Below, one piece after another: positions 1 through 5,834 of a stretch of DNA of 5,834 nucleotides. The notes under the pieces were generated by a model that saw only the letters and a program-made list of their open reading frames with translations, made no database searches and was not told the origin of the DNA. The number at the start of each line of letters is the position of its first letter. Position 1 is the stretch's first letter. Source of the DNA: Bacteroidota bacterium (GTDB lineage Bacteria > Bacteroidota > Bacteroidia > Flavobacteriales > Crocinitomicaceae); NCBI GenBank assembly GCA_005798205.1, contig SYKJ01000011.1, positions 1-5,834 on the forward strand. The letters are read 5' to 3'. The translations under genes and the position numbers were made by a program.

Positions 1-358
1 AAGCAGTATGAATAATAGCTTAGTGAAGCAAACTATTCTTGTTAAAACAGAAAAAGATCTTGGTAAATTACTTGTTCGCCTGACTAAAAAAATAGATTCA
101 GGAATACTTGAACTTGTTCAAAAAGAAAAAGTGATTGCGTCGCTCCAAACAAATGAATCGACTTCTGAATATATTTTTGATCATCTTTTACCTGGAGAAT
201 ATTCCTTCCGGATAATTTTAGATGAAAATCAAAATGAAAGGTGGGACCCTATCGATGTTTCACAACAAAAACAAGCTGAGGGTGTTTTGTATTTTAATAC
301 CCCCACAAAAATCCGTGCCAATTGGGAAGTAGAAACAACATTAGAAATTAATAACTAA
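1..358 (+). CDS. Ig-like-domain protein, C-terminal end only (5' partial)
   Basis: The frame is open to the left edge: two serine codons precede the ATG at position 8, with no stop. This is therefore probably the 3' end of a longer gene, and the ATG at 8 is probably an internal methionine. About 118 residues are visible, ending at TAA 356-358. Counting from that ATG, residues 58-81 read as a beta-strand segment of the type LLPGEYSFRIILD followed by DENQNERWDP, a D-x-N-x-N-x-x-W-D loop. Then comes an IRANWEVETTLEI-like final strand. I recognise this ending from secreted flavobacterial proteins annotated as Ig-like-domain (Big_5-type) proteins, usually several hundred residues long. The Asp/Asn-rich loop resembles calcium-binding loops, but that is inference. 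The Ig domains themselves would lie outside the window. The next gene starts 11 bp downstream, so co-transcription is plausible. Function is unknown. Confidence 0.6.
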   Translation, partial: SSMNNSLVKQTILVKTEKDLGKLLVRLTKKIDSGILELVQKEKVIASLQTNESTSEYIFDHLLPGEYSFRIILDENQNERWDPIDVSQQKQAEGVLYFNTPTKIRANWEVETTLEINN

Positions 359-369
359 AACCCTTAATA

Positions 370-1215
370 ATGAAAAAATTTATCTTTTTAACTTTCGCTT
401 TTTTAACAGTTCAGTCTTTTGCTCAAATCCAAACCCCTAAAGCAAGTCCGCTTGCAAAAGTTGAACAAAAAGTCGGCTTAGCTGATATCAGCATTTCGTA
501 TTCTCGTCCGGGAAAGAAAAATCGCGAAGTATTTGGGGAAGTTGTTCCTTTTGGAGAAACTTGGCGACTTGGAGCAAATGAGAATACAAAAATTACTACA
601 AGTGAAAATTTGATTTTTGGAAAAGATACTTTAAAAGCAGGCACTTATGGTTTATTTGCAAAACCAACAAAAGAAATGTGGGAGCTTTATTTTTATTCTG
701 AATCTACAAATTGGGGCTTACCTGAAAAATGGGATGACACAAAAGTTGCATTGAAACTCAAAACAAATGTTGTAAATCTTGGAGCTGTTATTGAAAATCT
801 AACTATTTCAATAGATAACCTAGAATTTGATGGCGCTATTTTTTCTATTTCCTGGGATAAAACAAAAGTCGAAATGCCATTTAAACTAGATACAAAAACA
901 AAAGTTTTGGCGAGTATTAAAAAAACAATGGGCGGACCATCAGCAAATGACTACCATCAGGCAGCAGCATATTATTTTCAGGAAAAAATAGACCTTAAAT
1001 TAGCGCTAGAATATTCTACAAAAGCCTGCCAAATGAGAGGAGCCGAAGCCTATTGGATGAGCAGACTTAAAGCACAACTACAAGCAGAGAATGGTGATAT
1101 TAAAGGCGCTATCGAAACTGCGAAAGAGTCAATTGTTGCTGCAGATAAAGATGGCGATCAAAACTATGTGCGAATGAACAAAGCTTCAATCGAAGAGTGG
1201 TCAAAGAAAAAATAA
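370..1215 (+). CDS. Secreted DUF2911 family protein
   Basis: This 281-residue protein begins with a clear Sec signal peptide: MKK, a hydrophobic stretch over residues 4-14, then SFA before Q19, giving likely signal peptidase I cleavage after A18. There is no lipobox cysteine, so it should be a soluble periplasmic or exported protein. Residues about 25-165 match DUF2911 (PF11138), recognised from ISYSRPGKKNREVFGEVVPF, the following GETWRLGANENTKI and LKAGTYGLFAKP segments, and NWGLPEKWDDTKVAL. The family is common in Bacteroidota and has no assigned biochemical role. Residues about 170-281 are helical and charged, with Ala-rich and Tyr-rich pairs such as YHQAAAYYFQ and KLALEYSTKA that resemble TPR helices; this part is inferred. 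The ATG start fits the signal peptide and lies 11 bp after the upstream stop. The stop is 3 bp before the next gene, suggesting an operon. Confidence 0.85.
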   Translation: MKKFIFLTFAFLTVQSFAQIQTPKASPLAKVEQKVGLADISISYSRPGKKNREVFGEVVPFGETWRLGANENTKITTSENLIFGKDTLKAGTYGLFAKPTKEMWELYFYSESTNWGLPEKWDDTKVALKLKTNVVNLGAVIENLTISIDNLEFDGAIFSISWDKTKVEMPFKLDTKTKVLASIKKTMGGPSANDYHQAAAYYFQEKIDLKLALEYSTKACQMRGAEAYWMSRLKAQLQAENGDIKGAIETAKESIVAADKDGDQNYVRMNKASIEEWSKKK

Positions 1216-1218
1216 GTT

Positions 1219-2142
1219 TTGTTCCAAAAATATAAATTCCACATCTTGATGCACCTCATCATTTTTATATGGGGTTTTACCGGAATTTTAGGAAAATTAA
1301 TTCATTTAGACGCGATTGTTATAGTTTGGTACAGAATCTTAATCGCTGTGATTTGTTTAGCTTTCTTTTTTCTTCTTACCAAACGAAGTTTTAAAATTGA
1401 AATAAAACAGCTTCTAAAAATTTCCATCGTTGGAATAATTGTTGCATCTCATTGGCTAACATTTTACTATTCTATTCAACTTTCTACAGCATCACTTGGA
1501 ATTCTGTGTTTATCCACAACAACGCTGCATGTAACGTGGCTGGAGCCTTTAGTTATGAAACGGCGCTTTTCCTGGATTGAATTTCTTTTAAGTTGCTGTG
1601 TTATTTATGGCATCTATTTTGTTTCTGGAGATTTTTCTCCTAAGGAAATGACAGCTTTGTATTTTGGATTACTGTCTGCACTTTGTGCCGCTCTTTTCTC
1701 GGTTTTTAATGCGAAAATTTCACAGGAAGTTCCAGCGACGCATATTACTTTATATGAATTAATAATTGGCTTTGTTTTTGTGTCCATATTTTTAATTACC
1801 ATTGGAAGAATGAACCCGCAAATTCTAAAAATGAACTATTCAGATTTTGCTTGGCTCTTATTTTTAGGAATTATATGTACCTCTTTTGCCTTTTTAGTGA
1901 CCATCGAAATTATTAAACGCTTGGGAACATTTACTGTTTCCCTCAGTATTAACTTAGAGCCCGTGTACACGATTTTGTTAGCTATATTTATTCTTAAAGA
2001 GCACGAATTATTAAATTCAAAATTCTATATCGGAGCAATGATTATTATTTTTGTTGTATTGTTGAACGGCATACTGAAGCACTATCAAAAAAAGAGAGAA
2101 TCCCAAAAAATACTCAACGAATCCATAAATGGAATACATTAA
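1219..2142 (+). CDS. EamA/DMT-superfamily inner-membrane transporter
   Basis: This is a 307-residue, very hydrophobic protein with about ten predicted membrane helices arranged as two EamA repeats (roughly residues 9-136 and 147-285). The first repeat opens with FIWGFTGILGKLI (16-28). The second carries the diagnostic segment NLEPVYTILLAIFILKE (245-261), and LEP also occurs at 108-110 in the first repeat. The family exports or imports small metabolites; the substrate cannot be read from the sequence. The chosen start is TTG at 1219, three bases after the DUF2911 stop and in the same frame. The first ATG, at 1249, would begin at the edge of the first helix and remove the KYKFHIL segment, which I recall as typical of flavobacterial homologues. 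The C-terminus is a short charged cytoplasmic tail. The close spacing suggests translation coupled to the DUF2911 gene, but no shared role is evident. Confidence 0.85.
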   Translation: MFQKYKFHILMHLIIFIWGFTGILGKLIHLDAIVIVWYRILIAVICLAFFFLLTKRSFKIEIKQLLKISIVGIIVASHWLTFYYSIQLSTASLGILCLSTTTLHVTWLEPLVMKRRFSWIEFLLSCCVIYGIYFVSGDFSPKEMTALYFGLLSALCAALFSVFNAKISQEVPATHITLYELIIGFVFVSIFLITIGRMNPQILKMNYSDFAWLLFLGIICTSFAFLVTIEIIKRLGTFTVSLSINLEPVYTILLAIFILKEHELLNSKFYIGAMIIIFVVLLNGILKHYQKKRESQKILNESINGIH

Positions 2143-2190
2143 ATAATAAAAAAACTTGCGACAAATAAATTTAACTACGAACTTGCCATC

Positions 2191-2775
2191 ATGTTTACAG
2201 GAATCATTGAAGAATTAGGTATTGTAAAAGCTATCTCGCGAGAAGCGGGCAATATACATTTTACAATTGAAGCAACGCTTACAAAAGAATTAAAAGTAGA
2301 TCAAAGTGTTGCGCACAATGGTTGCTGTTTAACTGTAGTAGCAATTCATAACGATTGTTATCAAGTTACTGCAATTCAAGAAACCTTAGATAAAACAAAT
2401 TTAAACCATTGGGAAATTGGTACAGAAGTTAATTTAGAACGATGTTTGGTTATGAATGGTCGTTTAGATGGTCACATAGTGCAAGGACATGTTGATACGG
2501 TTGCTATTTGCACGCATTTTGAAGAACAAAATGGAAGTTGGAAGTACACATTTCAATACAAGGAACAACAATTAACAGTTGAAAAAGGGTCAATTACAAT
2601 AAATGGAACGAGCTTAACTGTTGTTGATTCTGAAAATAATGGATTTTCGGTATGTATTATCCCTTACACGTATGAAAATACAAACTTCAAGAACTTAAAA
2701 GTAGGCGATATTGTAAACCTCGAATTTGATATAATTGGCAAATACGTTGCAAAATGGATGCAACAAAGACAGTAA
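2191..2775 (+). CDS. ribE: Riboflavin synthase, alpha chain
   Basis: This 194-residue protein is the cytoplasmic enzyme that converts two molecules of 6,7-dimethyl-8-ribityllumazine into riboflavin and 5-amino-6-ribitylaminouracil, the last step of vitamin B2 synthesis. It begins with the near-invariant MFTGIIEE, which fixes the ATG start; the N-terminal Phe2 is part of the active site in the family. It contains two lumazine-binding repeats, about residues 1-94 and 95-190. The first has HNGCCLTVV (42-50) and the second has INGTSLTVV (137-145). By alignment from memory with the E. coli enzyme, C46, H100, S141 and T143 correspond to its C48, H102, S146 and T148. The segment ERCLVMNGRLDGHIVQGHVD (83-102) joins the repeats. 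The length is normal and nothing is missing. No ribD, ribBA or ribH is adjacent, and no FMN riboswitch is seen in the 48-bp upstream gap, so regulation is not evident. It converges on the sod gene. Confidence 0.97.
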   Translation: MFTGIIEELGIVKAISREAGNIHFTIEATLTKELKVDQSVAHNGCCLTVVAIHNDCYQVTAIQETLDKTNLNHWEIGTEVNLERCLVMNGRLDGHIVQGHVDTVAICTHFEEQNGSWKYTFQYKEQQLTVEKGSITINGTSLTVVDSENNGFSVCIIPYTYENTNFKNLKVGDIVNLEFDIIGKYVAKWMQQRQ

Positions 2776-2791
2776 AATCAAAAAACTAAAA

Positions 2792-3391
2792 TTATTTTGC
2801 CGAGTTGTATTTTGCAGCTACGAAATCCCAATTTATCACATTAAAAAATGCTGTAATATAATCAGGTCTTCTATTTTGGTAGTTCAAATAGTAGGCATGT
2901 TCCCAAACATCCAATGCTAAAATCGGCGTGCCTGAACACCCTTCTCCCATCAAGGGATTATCTTGATTTGGTGTTGAACAAATCTCTAATTTCCCGTTGG
3001 TAACACACAACCACGCCCAGCCAGAACCAAAACGAGTAGTTGCAGCTTTCGCAAATTCTATCTGAAAGTTTTCAAAAGATCCAAAAGTGCCGTTTATAGC
3101 ATCTGCCAATTCTCCAGAAGGCAAACCACCTCCGTTGGGCGACATACATTCCCAAAAAAGATTGTGATTCCAAAATCCACCTCCGTTATTTCTAACAGCT
3201 GGAATATCTTTGCAAACTTTAAGTATTTCTTCTATTGATTTCCCTTCTAAATCTGTCCCCACAACTGCATTATTTAAGTTTGTAGTGTATGCTTGATGGT
3301 GTTTTGAATGGTGGATTTCCATTGTTCGTGCATCAATATTTGGCTCTAAAGCATCATAAGAATAAGGTAATTGAGGTAGTTGAAAAGACAT
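2792..3391 (-). CDS. sodA: Superoxide dismutase, Fe/Mn family (Mn-type residue pattern)
   Basis: This 199-residue cytoplasmic enzyme converts superoxide to oxygen and hydrogen peroxide. All four metal ligands are present: H27 (in MEIHHSKHH), H76 (in FWNHNLFW), and D161 and H165 in the signature DVWEHAYY (161-168). The gateway tyrosine is Y35. The outer-sphere glutamine sits at Q143 in the beta-sheet segment [10 protein letters not shown], while residue 72, where Fe enzymes carry Gln, is Gly. That is the pattern of Mn-specific enzymes, although some family members accept both metals, so the symbol is tentative. There is no signal peptide. The protein has five cysteines (60, 82, 129, 138, 152), of unknown significance. 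The ATG start follows a good -7 promoter element very closely (3403-3410). Its stop faces the ribE stop across 16 bp, and it is divergent from mreC. It is probably transcribed alone. Confidence 0.97.
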   Translation of the reverse strand: MSFQLPQLPYSYDALEPNIDARTMEIHHSKHHQAYTTNLNNAVVGTDLEGKSIEEILKVCKDIPAVRNNGGGFWNHNLFWECMSPNGGGLPSGELADAINGTFGSFENFQIEFAKAATTRFGSGWAWLCVTNGKLEICSTPNQDNPLMGEGCSGTPILALDVWEHAYYLNYQNRRPDYITAFFNVINWDFVAAKYNSAK

Positions 3392-3402
3392 AGTTTTTTT
3401 TA

Positions 3403-3433
3403 CAAAAGTATTAAAAAATAGGAGGAAGTATAA
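3403..3433 (-). promoter_or_regulatory. Putative sod promoter, Bacteroidota type
   Basis: Read on the minus strand, 3410-3403 is TACTTTTG, a perfect match to the Bacteroidota -7 consensus TAnnTTTG. At 3433-3431, 20 bp further upstream, is TTA, a two-of-three match to the -33 TTG element with normal spacing. If transcription starts 4-7 bases after the -7 element, the untranslated leader would be only about 5-8 bases and would lack a Shine-Dalgarno site. The element match is seen directly; the start point is inferred. Confidence 0.6.
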
Positions 3434-3470
3434 GTCTTAAGATTAAAAAAAATTAAATTTTCTTAAATAA

Positions 3471-3531
3471 TAATATTAGGTAATAAAAATATGAATTTGT
3501 TAATATTATTTTTTCTATCTAAGTAATATTA
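3471..3531. repeat. Three copies of the palindrome TAATATTA
   Basis: The perfect 8-bp palindrome TAATATTA occurs at 3471-3478, 3501-3508 and 3524-3531, with starts 30 and 23 bp apart. All copies lie in the 165-bp sod/mreC intergenic region. The last copy covers the position where a -33 element for mreC would be expected. These could be operator sites for a dimeric regulator. In sequence this AT-rich, chance repetition is also possible. Confidence 0.4.
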
Positions 3532-3550
3532 ATAGGTTCGTTTTCTATCT
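3511..3550 (+). repeat. Direct repeat TTTTCTATCT upstream of mreC
   Basis: The 10-mer TTTTCTATCT occurs exactly at 3511-3520 and 3541-3550. Each copy follows a TAATATTA palindrome, 2 bp and 9 bp after it respectively. The pair looks like an imperfect tandem duplication of a module of 20-27 bp. Only the second copy continues into TTG and completes the -7 element TATCTTTG; the first continues AAG and does not. Confidence 0.5.
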
Positions 3551-3553
3551 TTG
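3546..3553 (+). promoter_or_regulatory. mreC: Putative -7 promoter element of the mreC-mreD-mrdA operon
   Basis: TATCTTTG matches the Bacteroidota -7 consensus TAnnTTTG perfectly. It ends 3 bp before the mreC ATG at 3557, so transcription would be expected to begin at or just next to the start codon, giving a leaderless or nearly leaderless mRNA. No TTG is found 17-23 bp upstream, so the -33 element is absent or degenerate. The TTG at 3551, which could be read as a start codon for mreC, is part of this element. Confidence 0.55.
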
Positions 3554-3556
3554 AAC

Positions 3557-4396
3557 ATGCGCAATTTGATCGCCTTTCTGAGACGTTTTCGGGTGTTTTT
3601 ATTTTTTTCTTTATTGCAACTATTTTCTCTTACTCTTTATGTTAATTACCTCGTCTTTCCTAGAAACCAATACTTAACAACTGCATCTTTAATTACAGGA
3701 AAATTGTTAGAGGCGGAAAATGATATAACAAAGCATTACAATTTATCAGCTAATAATTCAGCTCTTCAAAAAGAAAACATTAAACTTAGAAAAAAATTAA
3801 AAAGTAGTTTGTACAAAATTTCGGGGGAATTTATTCAAGTCTCTGACTCACTTTACCAACAACAATATTCATATATACCTGCTACGGTTATTAATTCAAC
3901 AGTTAGTAAAAGGAATAATTATTTTACGCTAAATATTGGACGTAAACAGGGGGTTTTTAGAGGCCTAGGGGTTTTTTCTGATAAAGGAGTAGTTGGGGTT
4001 ATTCATAATACAAGTGAGCATTATTCAGTTGTAAAAAGTGTATTAACAAAAGATATCAATATAGACGTTACCATTGAGCCAATTGGTCTTTTTGGTTTAC
4101 TAAAATGGAACGGTCGTGATGCACGTCGTGGATCAATATCTGGAATATCAAATGATTTAAAAATTAAAAAATGGTCGAAAGTTCTAACAAAAGGAGGTTC
4201 TGGCATTTTTCCACGTGGCTTGGCAGTCGGAGTTGTAGAAAAAATAAAGCCAATAAATGGTGAGCCACTTTGGGATGTAGTTGTAAAATTTTCTGAGAAT
4301 TTCAGAACTTTACAAAGAGTGTATATTGTAAAAAATTTGATGATCAAAGAACAAAAAGATTTAGAAAGTAAAATTCCAATAGATGATCAAAAGTAA
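3557..4396 (+). CDS. mreC: Cell-shape protein MreC (elongasome scaffold)
   Basis: MreC is an inner-membrane protein with a periplasmic domain that binds and activates PBP2 within the Rod complex for lateral-wall synthesis. Counting from ATG 3557, the protein has 279 residues. It starts with a basic cytoplasmic end (MRNLIAFLRRFR) and has one membrane helix at about residues 13-33. A short coiled coil follows at about 55-88, with leucines at 63, 70, 77, 81 and 85. A beta-rich MreC domain spans roughly 104-265, including NNYFTLNIGRKQGV (120-133), GVVGVI (144-149) and SGIFPRGLAVG (215-225). A TTG two codons upstream (3551) is open in the same frame, but it lies inside the -7 promoter element, so ATG 3557 is preferred; MRNLI also looks like a usual family start. 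mreD follows 12 bp downstream. mreB is not next to it. Length is normal for the family. Confidence 0.93.
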   Translation: MRNLIAFLRRFRVFLFFSLLQLFSLTLYVNYLVFPRNQYLTTASLITGKLLEAENDITKHYNLSANNSALQKENIKLRKKLKSSLYKISGEFIQVSDSLYQQQYSYIPATVINSTVSKRNNYFTLNIGRKQGVFRGLGVFSDKGVVGVIHNTSEHYSVVKSVLTKDINIDVTIEPIGLFGLLKWNGRDARRGSISGISNDLKIKKWSKVLTKGGSGIFPRGLAVGVVEKIKPINGEPLWDVVVKFSENFRTLQRVYIVKNLMIKEQKDLESKIPIDDQK

Positions 4397-4408
4397 ATGG
4401 AAAGATAA

Positions 4409-4924
4409 ATGAATAATATAACTAAACATATCATTCGCTTTTTATTACTTGTGATATTACAAGTTACGATTTTTAATCAGCTAGAGTTGGGTTTTGGAAT
4501 TCATATTATGATTTTACCTCTTTTTGTTATGTTACTACCTTTTGAAATTGGTATTATTAGTATCCTATCTTTCGCTTTTTTAATCGGATTCATTACTGAT
4601 ATTTTTTCAAACACATATGGTTTGCATGCATCTTCATTGGTAATGTTGGCCTATTTTCGTCCCATAGTTTTTAAAAAATTTGCTCCCGCAGACGGATACG
4701 ACCCTTTAAAAGAAGCAACATTCTTTGATATGGGAAATAGCTGGTTTTTTTATGTCTTTGGGAGTTTATTACTCATTCATCATTTTTGGTACTTTCTTAT
4801 TGAGATTTTTAGAATTAATGAATTTTTCTTAATTCTGCAAAACACTATTTTTAGTTGTATTGTCTCTTTTTTGATGGCAATTGTTTTACAAATACTTATC
4901 ATTAAAAGGGGGCAGAGAAAATGA
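4409..4924 (+). CDS. mreD: Rod shape-determining protein MreD
   Basis: This 171-residue integral inner-membrane protein has about five hydrophobic helices: roughly residues 8-23, 30-45, 48-66, 112-134 and 140-165. The conserved family segment GFITDIFSNTYGLHASS (60-76) is clear. It is followed by the cytoplasmic-type segment FRPIVFKKFAPADGYDP (83-99), which resembles Bacteroidota MreD proteins as I know them. MreD works with MreC, PBP2 and RodA in the elongasome; its exact biochemical role is unsettled. The ATG lies 12 bp after the mreC stop with no strong ribosome-binding site. The end overlaps mrdA by four bases (ATGA at 4921-4924), implying translational coupling. The family is poorly conserved in sequence, so the assignment rests on this motif, the topology and the position between mreC and mrdA. 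Confidence 0.92.
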   Translation: MNNITKHIIRFLLLVILQVTIFNQLELGFGIHIMILPLFVMLLPFEIGIISILSFAFLIGFITDIFSNTYGLHASSLVMLAYFRPIVFKKFAPADGYDPLKEATFFDMGNSWFFYVFGSLLLIHHFWYFLIEIFRINEFFLILQNTIFSCIVSFLMAIVLQILIIKRGQRK

Positions 4925-5834
4925 ATTTTGATGCTCGAAGGTATGTTGTTACATTTTTCATAATTCTTGTCGGAGTAGTATACTCAGTTAAAGTTTTTTA
5001 TATGCAGATTATTGACGATTCATGGAAATTGAGAGCACAACAAATTGCTGAAAAAAGAAAAGAAATAACTCCGGCAAGAGCTGTTATTTTTGATAGAAAT
5101 GGCAAAAAAATTGTTTCAAATAGAACGTATTTCAATTTAATGATGATAGAGAGTAATATAAAACATTTAGATACAACTGCATTTGCAACTTTAATTGGAT
5201 GGACTGTTGAAGAGGTTAGAAATAGATTCAAGGAAATTGTGGAGGGCGAAGGAAAATATAAAAATCCAAATACAGGAAAACGAACTGCAAACTATCAAAA
5301 AATTCGTCCTTATCCATTTATCAAAGAACTTTCCCTAGAAGAAGTTTCTAAAATTGCACCACATCTTGAGAAATTTCCTGGATTTTATGAGGAGGTAACA
5401 AGTATGAGAAATTATCCATTTAAAGGAGGGGCAAATATTTTAGGCTATTTATCTGAAGTAAATAGAGATGAGGTAAATGCTGATTTTTTTTATACATCAG
5501 GAAATATTATTGGCCGTTCTGGAGTAGAGCGTTTTTATGAAAAGGACCTGAGAGGTAGAAAAGGAGTAAAGTATGTTGTAACCTCAGCACTAAATAATAC
5601 AATAGAGTCTTATGCCAATGGAAAATACGATACCGTTGCCAAGCAGGCCGCCCCACTAAAATTAGGAATGGATATGCTTATTCAAACTTATGGAGAAGAA
5701 TTATTACAAAACAAAAAAGGTTCAATTGTTGCAATTGAACCATCTAGTGGAGAGATTTTAGCAATGGTTTCCTCACCGTCTTTTGATCCAAACTTATTAG
5801 TAGGTAGAAGAAATATTCGCATGAATTATCCTAA
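4921..5834 (+). CDS. mrdA: Penicillin-binding protein 2, N-terminal part (3' partial)
   Basis: The frame is open from the ATG at 4921 to the right edge, giving 304 complete codons; the gene continues beyond the window. PBP2 is the class B transpeptidase that cross-links new peptidoglycan during elongation, together with RodA. A single membrane anchor spans about residues 8-30, followed by the periplasmic dimerisation domain. This contains TPARAVIFDRNG (50-61), the segment RNYPFKGGANILGYLSEV (163-180) and GRSGVERFYEKDLRGRKG (198-215). The start of the transpeptidase domain is visible as KKGSIVAIEPSSGEILAMVSSPSFDPN (265-291). The catalytic SxxK serine and the SxN and KTG motifs lie beyond residue 304, so catalytic integrity cannot be judged. 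The start overlaps the mreD stop by four bases, supporting co-translation. rodA may follow outside the window. Confidence 0.96.
   Translation, partial: MNFDARRYVVTFFIILVGVVYSVKVFYMQIIDDSWKLRAQQIAEKRKEITPARAVIFDRNGKKIVSNRTYFNLMMIESNIKHLDTTAFATLIGWTVEEVRNRFKEIVEGEGKYKNPNTGKRTANYQKIRPYPFIKELSLEEVSKIAPHLEKFPGFYEEVTSMRNYPFKGGANILGYLSEVNRDEVNADFFYTSGNIIGRSGVERFYEKDLRGRKGVKYVVTSALNNTIESYANGKYDTVAKQAAPLKLGMDMLIQTYGEELLQNKKGSIVAIEPSSGEILAMVSSPSFDPNLLVGRRNIRMNYP

Noticed and set aside
2143..2190. Possible FMN riboswitch or promoter ahead of ribE; AACTTGC repeats at 2153-2159 and 2180-2186.
   Set aside because: The gap is only 48 bp, too short for an FMN riboswitch, and holds no TAnnTTTG element. The 7-bp repeat is short and has no other support.
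2749..2800. GCAAAAT and ATTTTGC inverted repeat around the ribE/sod convergence, a possible shared terminator.
   Set aside because: The arms are only 7 bp with a loop of about 38 bases, lie partly inside both genes, and no GC-rich stem with a T-run is formed.
2735..2920. A 61-codon plus-strand open frame overlapping the end of ribE and the end of sod.
   Set aside because: It lies in the wrong frame of ribE and antisense to sod, with no recognisable protein features. Other short frames antisense to DUF2911, the transporter, mreC and mrdA were rejected for the same reason.
3420..3425. AGGAGG, a perfect Shine-Dalgarno-like sequence in the sod/mreC intergenic region.
   Set aside because: No start codon or open frame follows at a suitable distance on the plus strand; stops come quickly. 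Shine-Dalgarno sites are also little used in Bacteroidota.
3435..3442. Palindrome TCTTAAGA in the sod upstream region.
   Set aside because: It is a single 8-bp palindrome with no second copy or extension, which is expected by chance in AT-rich DNA.
4191..4197. AAGGAGG inside mreC, which could suggest an internal translation start.
   Set aside because: It is explained by codons for the conserved KGGSG segment of the MreC domain, and no downstream start with separate coding potential is seen.
4397..4408. An ATG directly after the mreC stop that could start a short peptide.
   Set aside because: It reads Met-Glu-Arg-stop, so it is only spacer before mreD.

Overview
This 5.8 kb window looks like ordinary chromosome from an AT-rich member of the Bacteroidota, most likely class Flavobacteriia or a close relative. 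Four things point there: the protein families (DUF2911, and the C-terminus of a flavobacterial Ig-like-domain protein), the strongly A/T-biased codon use, the lack of clear Shine-Dalgarno sequences before genes, and two perfect matches to the Bacteroidota -7 promoter element TAnnTTTG. All genes resemble conserved chromosomal families. I see no insertion sequence, phage gene, CRISPR array, tRNA or rRNA.

Layout. Positions 1-2775 form a plus-strand run with short gaps: the 3' end of an Ig-like-domain protein gene, a secreted DUF2911 protein, a 10-TM EamA/DMT-family transporter with a probable TTG start, and riboflavin synthase alpha chain (ribE). A minus-strand superoxide dismutase gene of Mn-type residue pattern (2792-3391) converges on ribE with only 16 bp between the stops. 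A 165-bp AT-rich divergent intergenic region (3392-3556) separates it from a plus-strand cell-shape operon, mreC-mreD-mrdA. mrdA (PBP2) runs off the right edge of the window before its transpeptidase active site.

How the genes work together. MreC, MreD and PBP2 are core parts of the elongasome, which builds lateral-wall peptidoglycan in rod-shaped cells. Their tight packing (12 bp between mreC and mreD, a 4-bp ATGA overlap between mreD and mrdA) implies one transcript. mreB, which often precedes mreC, is not here; sod lies upstream in the opposite orientation. The left-hand genes have no evident shared pathway.

No new multi-gene system is visible. The most interesting part is the sod/mreC intergenic region. 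There the mreC -7 element ends only 3 bp before the ATG, which predicts a leaderless or nearly leaderless mRNA. Just upstream lie three copies of the palindrome TAATATTA and a duplicated TTTTCTATCT block, so the region may be a duplicated promoter/operator module.
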